Positions 26,099 through 34,345 of a stretch of 64,000 nucleotides of DNA are shown here, piece after piece. Below the pieces are notes generated by a model. That model searched no databases and was not told where the DNA came from. It was given only the letters and a program-made list of their open reading frames with translations. The position numbers were made by a program, and so were the translations under genes. Origin of the DNA: Anaerolineae bacterium. GTDB taxonomy: Bacteria > Chloroflexota > Anaerolineae > Promineifilales > Promineifilaceae. Each line of letters starts with the position of its first letter. Position 1 is the first letter of the stretch. The DNA lies in the NCBI GenBank assembly GCA_023384415.1, contig JAHDWJ010000003.1, positions 165,876 through 229,875 on the forward strand, in the 5' to 3' direction.

Positions 26099-26325
26099 GA
26101 CTCACGCGGTACCACCTTGTTTTTTCGAAGTTGCCAGTTATCAGTGAGCCGTATCATTAGGCTGCTTACTGGTAATTGGTTACTTCAAAACACTTAATGG
26201 CTGTAACGGGCTGACCCGTCTGTGCTTACTGTGGTTCAGCACAGAAACTCCTGGGTGACGTTCGGCGGGGCGAGGGCCGTGCGGCTTTCAGCCTGGGCAG
26301 CACTCTCTGGGGGGTCGCGGCCGCG
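26062..26325 (-). promoter_or_regulatory. T-box leader of valS, GUC specifier
   Basis: The minus strand carries the T-box core AAGGTGGTACCGCG (around 26105-26118), followed by a terminator with a T-run. Upstream, Stem I features are visible: AGAGAGTG near 26300, GCTGAAAGC, and a specifier context GAAC-GTC-ACCC with GTC at 26257-26259, a Val codon. The UGGU of the core would pair with ACCA of tRNA-Val, whose discriminator is A. A GCGGCCGC site sits at the 5' edge (26317-26324). Confidence 0.92.
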
Positions 26326-26368
26326 TACTCTTCCCAATCACAGTTTTTATCTATTAAACCTGCCCCCA

Positions 26369-26397
26369 AGTATACCGCCATCGCCTATCCAGGCCAA
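26369..26397 (-). promoter_or_regulatory. Promoter of the valS leader
   Basis: On the minus strand TTGGCC (26392-26397) and TATACT (26369-26374) are 17 bases apart. The start would lie about 40 bases before Stem I. Confidence 0.55.
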
Positions 26398-26431
26398 CTC
26401 ATAAGGTAAAGAGGTAAAGAGGTATCGGTTT

Positions 26432-27878
26432 TCATGATAGTTGGTGCGGCCGCAAGGAGAACAGGTCGTTGTTATTGCTGTCCGGGTCGCCGGTGATACG
26501 GGTGGCGATGGGGTGGCCGGCCAGGAAGTAGGTGCTTTTGTTGATATTGGCCTGCTCTAGCCAGGTGTAGCTGCTGCATTTGTCCCCTTCACACTCTTAC
26601 CACCATTGATAACGCACTTCTTCCTGGTAGGTGGGGAAGGGGTAGTAGGTTACAGTCTTGCTCACCCCTGGGGTCTCTACTTCGCTGATGGTGCGCTGCC
26701 CCTGGCTGTCGTAGCTGAATCTGGTCACACTGCTGTTGGTGTCGGCAGTGACCTGGGTGAGCCGGTTTTCTAAGTCGTAACTCTGACGGAAATCGTTGTT
26801 GCCGGTGCCGCTGTTACCGCTGCCGGTGTAGTAGCTGTAGCTGCTGGTGAAGCTGCCCCGTACCAACGAGACCATTTGCCCCCACTGGTTGTAGGTGATG
26901 TTGCTGACCAGGGTATCGCTCCCGGCCGCCAGGCTGTTTTCCCCTTCATGGTCGTAGCTGAGGGTGATGGTTTCGTTGTTGTGGGGAGTGCGGAGGGTCA
27001 GGGGGCGGTTGAGGATGTCCCAGGTGAGGGTGGTGAGGGCATAAGAGCGGTTGGCCAGGGTGCGGGTCTGGCTGCTGACCCGGCCCAGGGGGTCGTAGTT
27101 GAATAAATCTTTATGATTTGTGGGGTCACTCCCCCAGGTTGTTTCTACTAACTGGCCCAGGCCGCGGGGGTAGATGATGCTGCTGTCGGTGTCGTAGCAG
27201 TAGCTGGCTAAATGGTACACACCGGAAGTGGGGGCGGTGGCGTAGCTGTAGCTGGTGACGGCTCCCCCAGGTGTGGTGATGGTAAGCGGCCGCGCCAGAT
27301 TATCATAACTGGTCAGGGTGGGGTCCAGGGATGGGCTGGTGCAGGGCAGCGCCGTGTAGAAGGCGGGCACGTGGGAGTCCGGGACGTGGGTTTTGCTGAA
27401 CGGGGCGGTGGTGCAGTGGCTTACCCCCTGGGCGTTGTAGCTGGTGAGGGTGACGATATCCCGCCATTCGCTCAGCCCATGAATGGCCGCTCCCCGGTTT
27501 TGGCTCTGGATCGGCCGGCCCAGGCCATCAAAGTAGGTGAAGGTTTTGTACATATACTGCCCGCCCTGCCCATTAAAGGTGCCATGCCGGGTATGTTCGG
27601 AGATGGCAAACGGTTGGTTGCCGGCCGGTTCAGGCCATTGGTAACGGTGATAGGATATAGATTATACCTGGTCTCGTAGCTGATAGTGGTTTTAAGAATT
27701 CACTCAACTGGGCAGCTCCCAGAGGGGGATGGTAATTCATGGCCGGGAGAACGGTCAGCACGGGTTCACCCTGTTCCAGGCCGGTAGCGGCTAAAGGGGG
27801 GGAGAGGAGAAGGGTGAAGGGGAATAGGAGAAAGAGGATGAGGAGAAGGCAAGTTGGCGAGTGGCGGCCGCGTTCCAT
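26432..27878 (-). pseudogene. RHS/YD-repeat surface protein, decayed
   Basis: The minus strand starts with a signal peptide (MERGRHSPTCLLLILFLLFP, 27878 down). It then shows YD-repeat sequence in shifting frames: TTISYETRYNLYPITVTNG in one, the main 318-residue open part (27553-26597: YFDGLGRPIQSQ, YDPLGRVSSQTR, YDLENRLTQVTAD, YDSQGQRTISEV) in another. After an in-frame TAA at 26597-26599 the same frame continues with an RHS pattern (YFLAGHPIATRITGDP) to 26432. The normal RHS core (DHLGS) and toxin tip are absent. Large internal deletion, at least one frameshift and one nonsense codon mark a dead gene. Confidence 0.75.
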
Positions 27879-28306
27879 GGCTTGCCCCTGGTTAGCTATT
27901 CATAGGGATATAGAGCAGTGATAAGACAAGTTGAATGGGTAAAACGGTAAATCTGTGAGTAAACAAGAGTATAATCATCGTGCTGGTAAGCGATTTAATG
28001 TTATTCCCGCCTGTCTCACCCCCTTTTTGCACCCCTATTGCGACCAAATCAGGGCGAGATAGGTGAGAACTCAATGTTCCCGTTTGACCAAAACTCTGGC
28101 CCACCTGTCCCGCCCCTGCATCCACTTCAAGGCAAATTGAGAATTGCTGTTTAATATGACTTTATAACAATTCTGTGGATCGTATAAATTGTATATTGTT
28201 TTGATCAATTGTGGCCACAGGGAATCTGCCCACCGACCGCCATTTTGTCAGGAATGGCCGATCTGCTAGCCAGATTATAAAACACCAGCAATCAGTCGTG
28301 TCATGG
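27879..28306. other. Intergenic region upstream of tRNA-Thr
   Basis: No gene, no strong hairpin and no GCGGCCGC site is visible in these 428 bases. The right end runs into the tRNA promoter. Confidence 0.4.
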
Positions 28307-28334
28307 TTGACGGTTGGGTGTACCTTGTTATAAT
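28307..28334 (+). promoter_or_regulatory. Promoter of tRNA-Thr
   Basis: TTGACG (28307-28312) and a perfect TATAAT (28329-28334) are 16 bases apart. The mature tRNA starts 12 bases after the -10 box. Confidence 0.85.
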
Positions 28335-28345
28335 TCCAGGCGATT

Positions 28346-28417
28346 GCCACCCTAGCTCAACGGCAGAGCATTCGCTTCGTAAGCGAGAGGTTAAGGGTTC
28401 AAATCCCTTGGGTGGCT
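28346..28417 (+). tRNA. tRNA-Thr (anticodon CGT)
   Basis: A 72-base cloverleaf: acceptor stem GCCACCC with GGGTGGC, D arm AGCTCAACGGCAGAGC, anticodon stem TTCGC/GCGAG around loop TTCGTAA, T arm AAGGGTTCAAATCCCTT. The anticodon CGT reads ACG (Thr). The discriminator is T, and CCA is not encoded. It has its own promoter and terminator. Confidence 0.95.
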
Positions 28418-28430
28418 CTTTCCATACTGA

Positions 28431-28456
28431 CCCTGGCCTGGCCAGGGTTTTTTTTT
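28431..28456 (+). terminator. Terminator of tRNA-Thr
   Basis: Hairpin CCCTGGC / GCCAGGG with a 3-base loop, followed by nine T residues. Confidence 0.92.
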
Positions 28457-28506
28457 GAGAAGTACCGGAACTGAGGGAAACTCACAAGCCCGCAAACTCG
28501 TAAACT

Positions 28507-29133
28507 ATGATTACACCAATTGTCTTTGGCGTGGCGGGAGGAACAGCTTCAGGCAAAACGACAGTTGCCAGAGGTATTCTAGAAGATGTGGGGGCAGAAC
28601 GAATCGCCTATTTGCCTCACGACGCCTATTATCGGGATAATAGTCATCTTTCGTTTGAGGAACGGACGATGATCAATTATGATCATCCTGATTCGTTGGA
28701 AACGAAATTGTTGATCAAGCAGATCAAGCAGTTGTTAAAATGGCAGCCGGTGGCCATGCCGGTCTATGATTTTACCCAACACCGCCGGACTGAGGAGACG
28801 GTTCTGGTTGAACCCAGCCCCATCATTCTGGTTGACGGGATTCTCATTTTTACCCGGCGCAAGCTGCGGGAGTTGATGGATATTAAGGTGTTTGTAGATA
28901 CAGATGCGGATGTACGTTTTATTCGGCGGTTACAGCGAGATATGCAGGAGCGCGGCCGCACCCTTGATTCCGTCATCCATCAATATTTAGAAACGGTCCG
29001 CCCCATGCACCTCAAATTTGTCGAACCGAGCAAACGGCACGCGGACGTGATTATCCCCAATGGTGGCCTAAACCGGGTCGCCCGCGAAATGGTCGTGGCT
29101 AGATTATTCCACCTGCTTCCCCACAGAGAATGA
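28507..29133 (+). CDS. udk: Uridine kinase
   Basis: A 208-residue P-loop kinase. It phosphorylates uridine and cytidine with ATP or GTP in pyrimidine salvage. The Walker A motif is GVAGGTASGKTT near the N-terminus. LPHDAYYRDNSHLSFEER, NYDHPDSLETKLL, PVYDFTQHRR and ILVDGILIF follow in family order, and the lid RRLQRDMQERGRTLDSVI is intact. The length is normal for Udk. It stands at the head of a long plus-strand run but is separated by 53 bases from the first sugar gene. Confidence 0.93.
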   Translation: MITPIVFGVAGGTASGKTTVARGILEDVGAERIAYLPHDAYYRDNSHLSFEERTMINYDHPDSLETKLLIKQIKQLLKWQPVAMPVYDFTQHRRTEETVLVEPSPIILVDGILIFTRRKLRELMDIKVFVDTDADVRFIRRLQRDMQERGRTLDSVIHQYLETVRPMHLKFVEPSKRHADVIIPNGGLNRVAREMVVARLFHLLPHRE

Positions 29134-29186
29134 ATTGATTGACAAATTAATCTCTTAATCTCTCTATCTCCCCCATCGAGGTATTT

Positions 29187-29771
29187 ATGACTCACCCCAA
29201 CGTTCGTATTCACCCCACCGCCGATGTTTCGCCCCAGGCGGAAATAGGCGCAGGCACCAGCATCTGGCACCAGGCACAAGTGCGGGAGCGGGCCAAAATT
29301 GGGCGGAACTGTATTTTAGGTAAAGGCAGTTATGTTGATTTTGATGTCACCCTGGGCGACCATTGTAAGCTGCAAAATGGGGTCTGGGTGTACCATCCAG
29401 CGACGGTTGAGGATGGTGTCTTTTTAGGCCCTGGGGTTATCATTACCAATGATAAGCGGCCGCGAGCCGTCAACCCAGATATGTCGCTGAAAACAGATAC
29501 CGACTGGGAAGTCTCCCCTGTTTACATCGAAAAAGGGGCCGCTATCGGCGCGGGCAGTGTGGTGCTGCCCGGTGTCCGCATCGGCCAATGGGCCATGGTT
29601 GGCTCTGGGGCCGTGGTGACAAAGGATGTCCCCGCTTATGGGTTGGTGCTAGGCAACCCCGCCCGCTTGGTAGGGTATGTGTGCCCCTGCGGCCGCAAGC
29701 TAACCCAACAAGCCGATGATGAATATATGTGTGAGGGATGCGGCCGCGTCATCAATCTGAAGGACCATTAA
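29187..29771 (+). CDS. WbpD-like sugar N-acetyltransferase with C-terminal zinc-ribbon-like motif
   Basis: A 194-residue left-handed beta-helix acyltransferase with hexapeptide repeats throughout (VRIHPTADVSPQAEIGAGTS, VFLGPGVIITNDKRPRAVNP, AAIGAGSVVLPGVRIG). NDKRPRAVNP is characteristic of the WbpD/WlbB group, which acetylates the 3-amino group of UDP-2-acetamido-3-amino-2,3-dideoxy-glucuronate. The C-terminus (about 165-190) has two CxxC-type pairs (CPCG, CEGCG), a zinc-ribbon-like addition. WbpE, WbpB and WbpA homologues follow within 5 kb, which supports the pathway call. Confidence 0.85.
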   Translation: MTHPNVRIHPTADVSPQAEIGAGTSIWHQAQVRERAKIGRNCILGKGSYVDFDVTLGDHCKLQNGVWVYHPATVEDGVFLGPGVIITNDKRPRAVNPDMSLKTDTDWEVSPVYIEKGAAIGAGSVVLPGVRIGQWAMVGSGAVVTKDVPAYGLVLGNPARLVGYVCPCGRKLTQQADDEYMCEGCGRVINLKDH

Positions 29772-29774
29772 ACC

Positions 29775-30443
29775 ATGCGTATGATCCGCATAATTTTGGA
29801 GTTTATCGTACTTTTTCTTCTTATTCTATTCGTGGCTACCCTGAGCGTGGGGATCGTCATTGGCTGGTCATTGCTGCTCGCCTGGCCTCTAAGCCGCTGG
29901 CTGCCCATCTCTCTGGGTGAAGGGGCCATTCTGACCAGCATCGCTTCCTTTATTGCCACCCTGGTCTGGTACCGAATTTTAGACTTAGGCCGCCCCTCCG
30001 TTGCCCCCATACAGTACGTCTCATCCGAAGAGAATGAAGATGATGACGGGTTATGGTATGAAGAAGATTATCCTATTCCTTCACAGCGATTTGCACCGAC
30101 CCACAACGAACGGACAGGGGAAAACTGGCTGCGCTATGATTTAGCCAACGAACTGGCCCTGGCCATTGATGACACACCAGCAGCCAAAGGGTTGATGAAT
30201 GAAAAACAGATCCATGAGTTAGCCATCCGCTTAAGCAATATGATCGTGACCATGGTTAAAGATAAACCGGAAGTGGCCTTGCACATAAATTTGCCCACCC
30301 TCAAAAAACAGATGAGTAAGATGGGATTGTCCCCATATGACGACGCCATTCTTCGCGTGACCCTCCAGACCTGGAAAGAAGAGATCGACTACCCTGAAGT
30401 CCGTGAGCTGATCTACGAGCAGCTATGGGACGATCCGTGGTAG
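29775..30443 (+). CDS. Membrane-anchored protein of unknown function
   Basis: A 222-residue protein starting three bases after the previous stop. Two transmembrane helices occupy about residues 5-35 and 48-66, and an acidic linker (SSEENEDDDG) leads to a soluble alpha-helical domain (105-222) with no family I recognise. It sits inside the sugar biosynthesis run, so it may be co-expressed, but nothing in the sequence points to a role. Confidence 0.6.
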   Translation: MRMIRIILEFIVLFLLILFVATLSVGIVIGWSLLLAWPLSRWLPISLGEGAILTSIASFIATLVWYRILDLGRPSVAPIQYVSSEENEDDDGLWYEEDYPIPSQRFAPTHNERTGENWLRYDLANELALAIDDTPAAKGLMNEKQIHELAIRLSNMIVTMVKDKPEVALHINLPTLKKQMSKMGLSPYDDAILRVTLQTWKEEIDYPEVRELIYEQLWDDPW

Positions 30444-30637
30444 TTTTAAGTTTCGAGTTTCGAGTTATCGTGGGTTATGAGAAAGCTACCCTAAGATAAT
30501 TTTCACTCTTTCATCGTAACATCGTAACATCTCAGTAAAACGTGTAACCTTCGGAAGGTTTGACCCAACTTATTGAGAAGATACCTTTCATCCTTCATAA
30601 TTCATCCCTCATCCTTCATAATTCCGAGGAGCAAACA

Positions 30638-31708
30638 ATGATTCCCGTTTCCAAACCTTACATTGGCGAAGAAGAAAAACAGGCGGTGATGGCCGTCTTA
30701 GATTCGGGCATGATCGTCCAGGGGCCACGAGTGGCCGAATTTGAAAAACAGTTTGCCGCCGTGTGTGGCACCAAACACGCGGTGGCTACCTCATCGGGCA
30801 CCACCGCCCTACACCTGGCGATGCTGGCCCATGGCCTTGGCCCTGGTGATGAGGTGATCACCACCCCTTTCACCTTTATCGCTTCGGTCAACAGTATTTT
30901 GTATGCTGGAGCGACCCCCGTGCTGGTAGATATTGAAGAAGACACGTTCAATATTGACCCAGAAGCGATAGAACGAGCTATCACCCCGCGCACCAAAGCG
31001 ATTTTATGTGTCCATCTGTTTGGGCATCTGTGTGATATGGATGCCCTGCAAGGAATTGCCAACAAACATGGGCTGGCCCTGATTGAAGATGCGTGCCAAT
31101 CGGTAGGGGGGACGTATAAAGGAAAAGTGGCTGGCAGCTTTGGCACCGGCACGTTTAGCCTGTATGCCACTAAAAATGTGATGTCGGTGGAAGGGGGGAT
31201 GATTACCACCAATGATGATGAGATTGCCGACCAATGCCGCCTGCTCCGCAGTCACGGGATGCGCCGCCGTTATTATTATGACATGCTGGGGTATAACTTC
31301 CGCATGACCGATATTCACGCGGCCGTCGGCATTGCCCAACTAAACCGTCTGGAAGCAACTACGGTAAAACGGCAGGAAAACGCCGCTTATCTCTCTGCCC
31401 GGCTGGAATCGGTGGTGGTGCCAACAGTGCGGGAAGGGTACGAACATGTATGGCACCAATACACCATTCGTGTGGATGGCGGCCGCGACCGGGATGCCGC
31501 CGTGCAGCAGTTAGCCGATAATGGGGTAGGCAGCGGTATTTTCTACCCCGTACCAGCCCACCAGCATGATTACATGCGTAAAATTGTGGGAGATCTCACC
31601 TTCCCTGTGTCTGAGAAAGCGGCCGCAGAGGTCATCTCTCTGCCCGTCCACCCTCTCCTTTCCCAGGCTGATTTGGAGAAAATTGTAGCCGAAGTGAACA
31701 AGTTATAA
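30638..31708 (+). CDS. WbpE-like DegT/DnrJ/EryC1 aminotransferase
   Basis: From the ATG at 30638 (ribosome site GAGGAGC) it has 356 residues. It is a PLP sugar aminotransferase: MIPVSKPYIGEEEKQAVMAV, TSSGTTALHLAML, EDACQSVGGTYKG and SLYATKNVMSVEGG, with Lys179 the PLP lysine. MIVQGPRVAEFEKQFA and YNFRMTDIHAAVGIAQL are typical of the WbpE/PglE branch. It would convert the 3-oxo intermediate made by the WbpB-like protein to the 3-amino sugar. Spacers full of ATCCTTCATAATTC words precede it. Confidence 0.88.
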   Translation: MIPVSKPYIGEEEKQAVMAVLDSGMIVQGPRVAEFEKQFAAVCGTKHAVATSSGTTALHLAMLAHGLGPGDEVITTPFTFIASVNSILYAGATPVLVDIEEDTFNIDPEAIERAITPRTKAILCVHLFGHLCDMDALQGIANKHGLALIEDACQSVGGTYKGKVAGSFGTGTFSLYATKNVMSVEGGMITTNDDEIADQCRLLRSHGMRRRYYYDMLGYNFRMTDIHAAVGIAQLNRLEATTVKRQENAAYLSARLESVVVPTVREGYEHVWHQYTIRVDGGRDRDAAVQQLADNGVGSGIFYPVPAHQHDYMRKIVGDLTFPVSEKAAAEVISLPVHPLLSQADLEKIVAEVNKL

Positions 31709-31711
31709 CTA

Positions 31712-31785
31712 GCAGTGAGCAAGGAGCGGTAGATCAGGGCTTTTTACTGCTCACTGCTCACTGCTTACTGCTTACTATCTTTGGG
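31712..31785. repeat. Low-complexity CTGCTCACTGCTTACTGC spacer
   Basis: The leader of the WbpB-like gene consists of the words ACTGCTCACTGCTCACTGCT and TACTGCTTACT, preceded by their near complement (AGCAGTGAGCAAGGAG type). Related words occur in the riboswitch arm at 890-915. Confidence 0.6.
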
Positions 31786-31794
31786 AGTAACCTG

Positions 31795-32790
31795 ATGAGT
31801 ATCAAAGTAGCCGTTATTGGCGCAGGGGCGATGGGACGCAACCATGTGCGCGTTTATTATGAATTACCTGGGGTACAGTTGGTGGGGGTATCCGATGTGG
31901 ATGAGGCGGGGGCCGCGGCCGCAACCCGCCTCTATGCCACCCGTACCTACACCGATTACCGGCAAATGTTAGAAGAAACCCAACCCGATGCCGTCACCAT
32001 TGCCGTCCCTACCGAGCATCACCTGGAAGTGGCCCTGGATGTGATTAGCCGGGGGGTACATCTGCTTATTGAAAAACCTATCGCCAGTACGGTGGACGAG
32101 GGGCAGCAAATTATTGACGCGGCCGCCCAAGCCAACGTCCATCTACAAATCGGCCACATCGAACGGTTCAACCCGGCAGTCATCGCCCTACGGCAGCAGT
32201 TGGCCGAAAACGCCCTGGGCAAGGTCTACCAGATTGACGCCCGGCGACAAGGCCCATTCCCAGGGCGCATCAAAGATGTCGGCGTCGTCGTTGACCTGGC
32301 CGTGCATGATATTGATGTCATCCGTTATATCACCGGAGCAGAGATTACCCGCGTCTATGCCGAGACAGCCCAACGCATCCATGAAACCCGCGAGGATATG
32401 GTGACGGGACTGCTGCGGCTGGATAATGGGGCTGTCGGCACATTAACCATTAACTGGCTCACGCCTACTAAAATCCGCGAACTGTATGTGACCGGGGAGC
32501 GAGGGATGTTCCGGGTAGATTATTTGACCCAAGATTTGTACTTTTTTGAGAACGCGGCCGCGCCCGTCGGGGATTGGCCCTTCCTTAACTTACGCGGCGT
32601 CAACGAAGGGCGGATGATTCGCCACGTCGTGGCCAAAAAAGAGCCGCTGCGAGCCGAGTTAGAATCATTCCTGGCGGCCATCAAAGGGGAAAACCCTGTC
32701 CCAGTTACTGGACAAGACGGCCTTAAATCCCTCACCCTGGCCCAGGCCCTCGTCCAATCCGGGCTAAACGCCCAACCACAAAATTTCTAA
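31795..32790 (+). CDS. WbpB-like Gfo/Idh/MocA oxidoreductase
   Basis: A 331-residue NAD(P)-dependent dehydrogenase. The Rossmann loop is VAVIGAGAMGRNHVRVY. AVPTEHHLEVALDVISRGVHLLIEKPIAS carries the conserved EKP lysine, and IGHIERFNPAV and DLAVHDIDVIRYI complete the family pattern. In the diacetamido-glucuronate pathway the WbpB step oxidises C3 of UDP-GlcNAcA before transamination. Its neighbours on both sides belong to the same pathway. Confidence 0.87.
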   Translation: MSIKVAVIGAGAMGRNHVRVYYELPGVQLVGVSDVDEAGAAAATRLYATRTYTDYRQMLEETQPDAVTIAVPTEHHLEVALDVISRGVHLLIEKPIASTVDEGQQIIDAAAQANVHLQIGHIERFNPAVIALRQQLAENALGKVYQIDARRQGPFPGRIKDVGVVVDLAVHDIDVIRYITGAEITRVYAETAQRIHETREDMVTGLLRLDNGAVGTLTINWLTPTKIRELYVTGERGMFRVDYLTQDLYFFENAAAPVGDWPFLNLRGVNEGRMIRHVVAKKEPLRAELESFLAAIKGENPVPVTGQDGLKSLTLAQALVQSGLNAQPQNF

Positions 32791-32834
32791 TAGCAGCCAC
32801 AGATTAGCCCAATAACCAACTTTTCGTGCTAACA

Positions 32835-32963
32835 GGTGTGTTTCATCAGTTGAAGGAGAGAACACGGATGAGCAGGATTTACAGATTTTTTGGGGCCAAT
32901 AAATCTGCCAATCCTGCTCATCCGTGTTCTAAACCAACTGCCCTACCCCATTTGAAACACACC
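32835..32963. mobile_element. 129-bp inverted-repeat element with 8-bp target duplication
   Basis: Terminal inverted repeats GGTGTGTTTCA (32835-32845) and TGAAACACACC (32953-32963) enclose a second inverted repeat (GAACACGGATGAGCAGGATT with its complement), so the whole element folds into one hairpin. CGTGCTAA occurs directly on both sides (32825-32832 and 32965-32972), consistent with a target-site duplication. A related inner string occurs at 9892-9914. No coding capacity. Confidence 0.7.
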
Positions 32964-33000
32964 CCGTGCTAATTCGTGCCATTCGGGGCGAAATCTATTT

Positions 33001-34332
33001 ATGTCTCACTTTACCAACCTGAAAGAACAGATCCAAAACAAAAGTGCCGCCATCGTCGTTATCGGCGTTGGTTATGTTGGCTTACCGGTCGCCGCCCGTT
33101 TTGCCGAAGCCGGGTTCACCGTCACCGGGCTGGATGTGAACAAAGAAAAAGTTGCCCTGATCAATCAGGGAATCTGCCCCATCGAAGGAGAAGAACCTGG
33201 TCTGGCCGATCTGGTCAAAACCCAGGTAGCCTCAGGCCGGCTTAAAGCCAGCCATGATTACGCCGTTTGCCAACAGGCCAATATTATCCTTATTGCCGTC
33301 GAAACCCCCATAGACAGTGTGCGCCAACCCCGTTACCTGGCTCTGCGCTCAGCCCTGCGTACCCTCAACGCCAATTTGCGCCCCGGCACCCTGGTTATCG
33401 TCGAATCCACCATTGCCCCTGGTACCACTGAACGGCTGGTGCTGCCCATTCTACGAGCCAACAGCCGCCGCGAACCAGGGCGTGACTTTTTCCTGGTCCA
33501 CTGCCCAGAGCGGGTCATGCCCGGCCGCCTGCTGCAAAATTTGCGCCAGATGAGCCGGGTTGTCGGTGGTAACACCCCCGAAGCGGCTGAGTTAGGCCAG
33601 GCTCTTTACCAACACATTGTTGAGGCGGATCTGGATAAGGCAGATTGTGTCACAGCTGAGCTGGTCAAAACAGGGGAAAATGCGTACCGGGATGTACAAA
33701 TCGCCTTTGCCAATGAGCTGGCCTTGATTTGTGAACAGGTAGGAGCCGATGTGTGGACGGTGCGAGAGTTGATTAACAAAAGCCCCGGCCGCAATGTCCT
33801 CTTTCCGGGGGCAGGGGTTGGCGGCCATTGCATCCCTAAAGACCCCTGGCTGCTGGCTTATGGGGCCAGCGAGATGGTACAGGCTAAATTGATTCCGGCC
33901 GCCCGTGAAATCAATGATTTTATGCCCCTGCATGTGGTCAACCTGACGGTGGATGCCCTGGAAGAGGCAGGGTTAGAAATTGAGCAAGCACGGGTGGCGA
34001 TATTAGGTTTTGCCTATTTGGAAGATAGTGATGACACCCGCAACAGCCCCAGCCTGGTAGTAATGGAGCGGCTAGATGAGCTGGGGGCAGAGGTGGTGGT
34101 GCATGATCCTTGGGTGCATGAGTATCGGGGGGATTTATGGGAGACGATAGAGGGGTGCGATGCAGTGGTAATGATGGTAAAACATCGGGCTTACCGGGAA
34201 TTAGACCTGGAGACGCTTAAAGGGGTGTTGCAACATCCGGTATTGATAGATGGGCGGCATCTGTTTGGGGCAGAACGAGCTAAAGCGTCGGGGTTTGTGT
34301 ATCGGGGGGTTGGGGAAGGGAATCACGGCTGA
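33001..34332 (+). CDS. wbpA: UDP-N-acetyl-D-glucosamine 6-dehydrogenase, WbpA-like
   Basis: A 443-residue nucleotide-sugar dehydrogenase that oxidises UDP-GlcNAc twice to UDP-GlcNAcA with NAD. VVIGVGYVGLPVAARFAEAGF is the Rossmann loop, ESTIAPGTTERLVLPIL and FFLVHCPERVMPGRLL are WbpA-type blocks, and Cys277 in GGHCIPKDPW is the catalytic thiol. The C-terminal UDPGDH domain (LGFAYLEDSDDTRNSPS) is intact. It supplies the first committed step for the WbpB, WbpE and WbpD homologues upstream. Confidence 0.9.
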   Translation: MSHFTNLKEQIQNKSAAIVVIGVGYVGLPVAARFAEAGFTVTGLDVNKEKVALINQGICPIEGEEPGLADLVKTQVASGRLKASHDYAVCQQANIILIAVETPIDSVRQPRYLALRSALRTLNANLRPGTLVIVESTIAPGTTERLVLPILRANSRREPGRDFFLVHCPERVMPGRLLQNLRQMSRVVGGNTPEAAELGQALYQHIVEADLDKADCVTAELVKTGENAYRDVQIAFANELALICEQVGADVWTVRELINKSPGRNVLFPGAGVGGHCIPKDPWLLAYGASEMVQAKLIPAAREINDFMPLHVVNLTVDALEEAGLEIEQARVAILGFAYLEDSDDTRNSPSLVVMERLDELGAEVVVHDPWVHEYRGDLWETIEGCDAVVMMVKHRAYRELDLETLKGVLQHPVLIDGRHLFGAERAKASGFVYRGVGEGNHG

Positions 34333-34345
34333 AATAGTACCTTTT

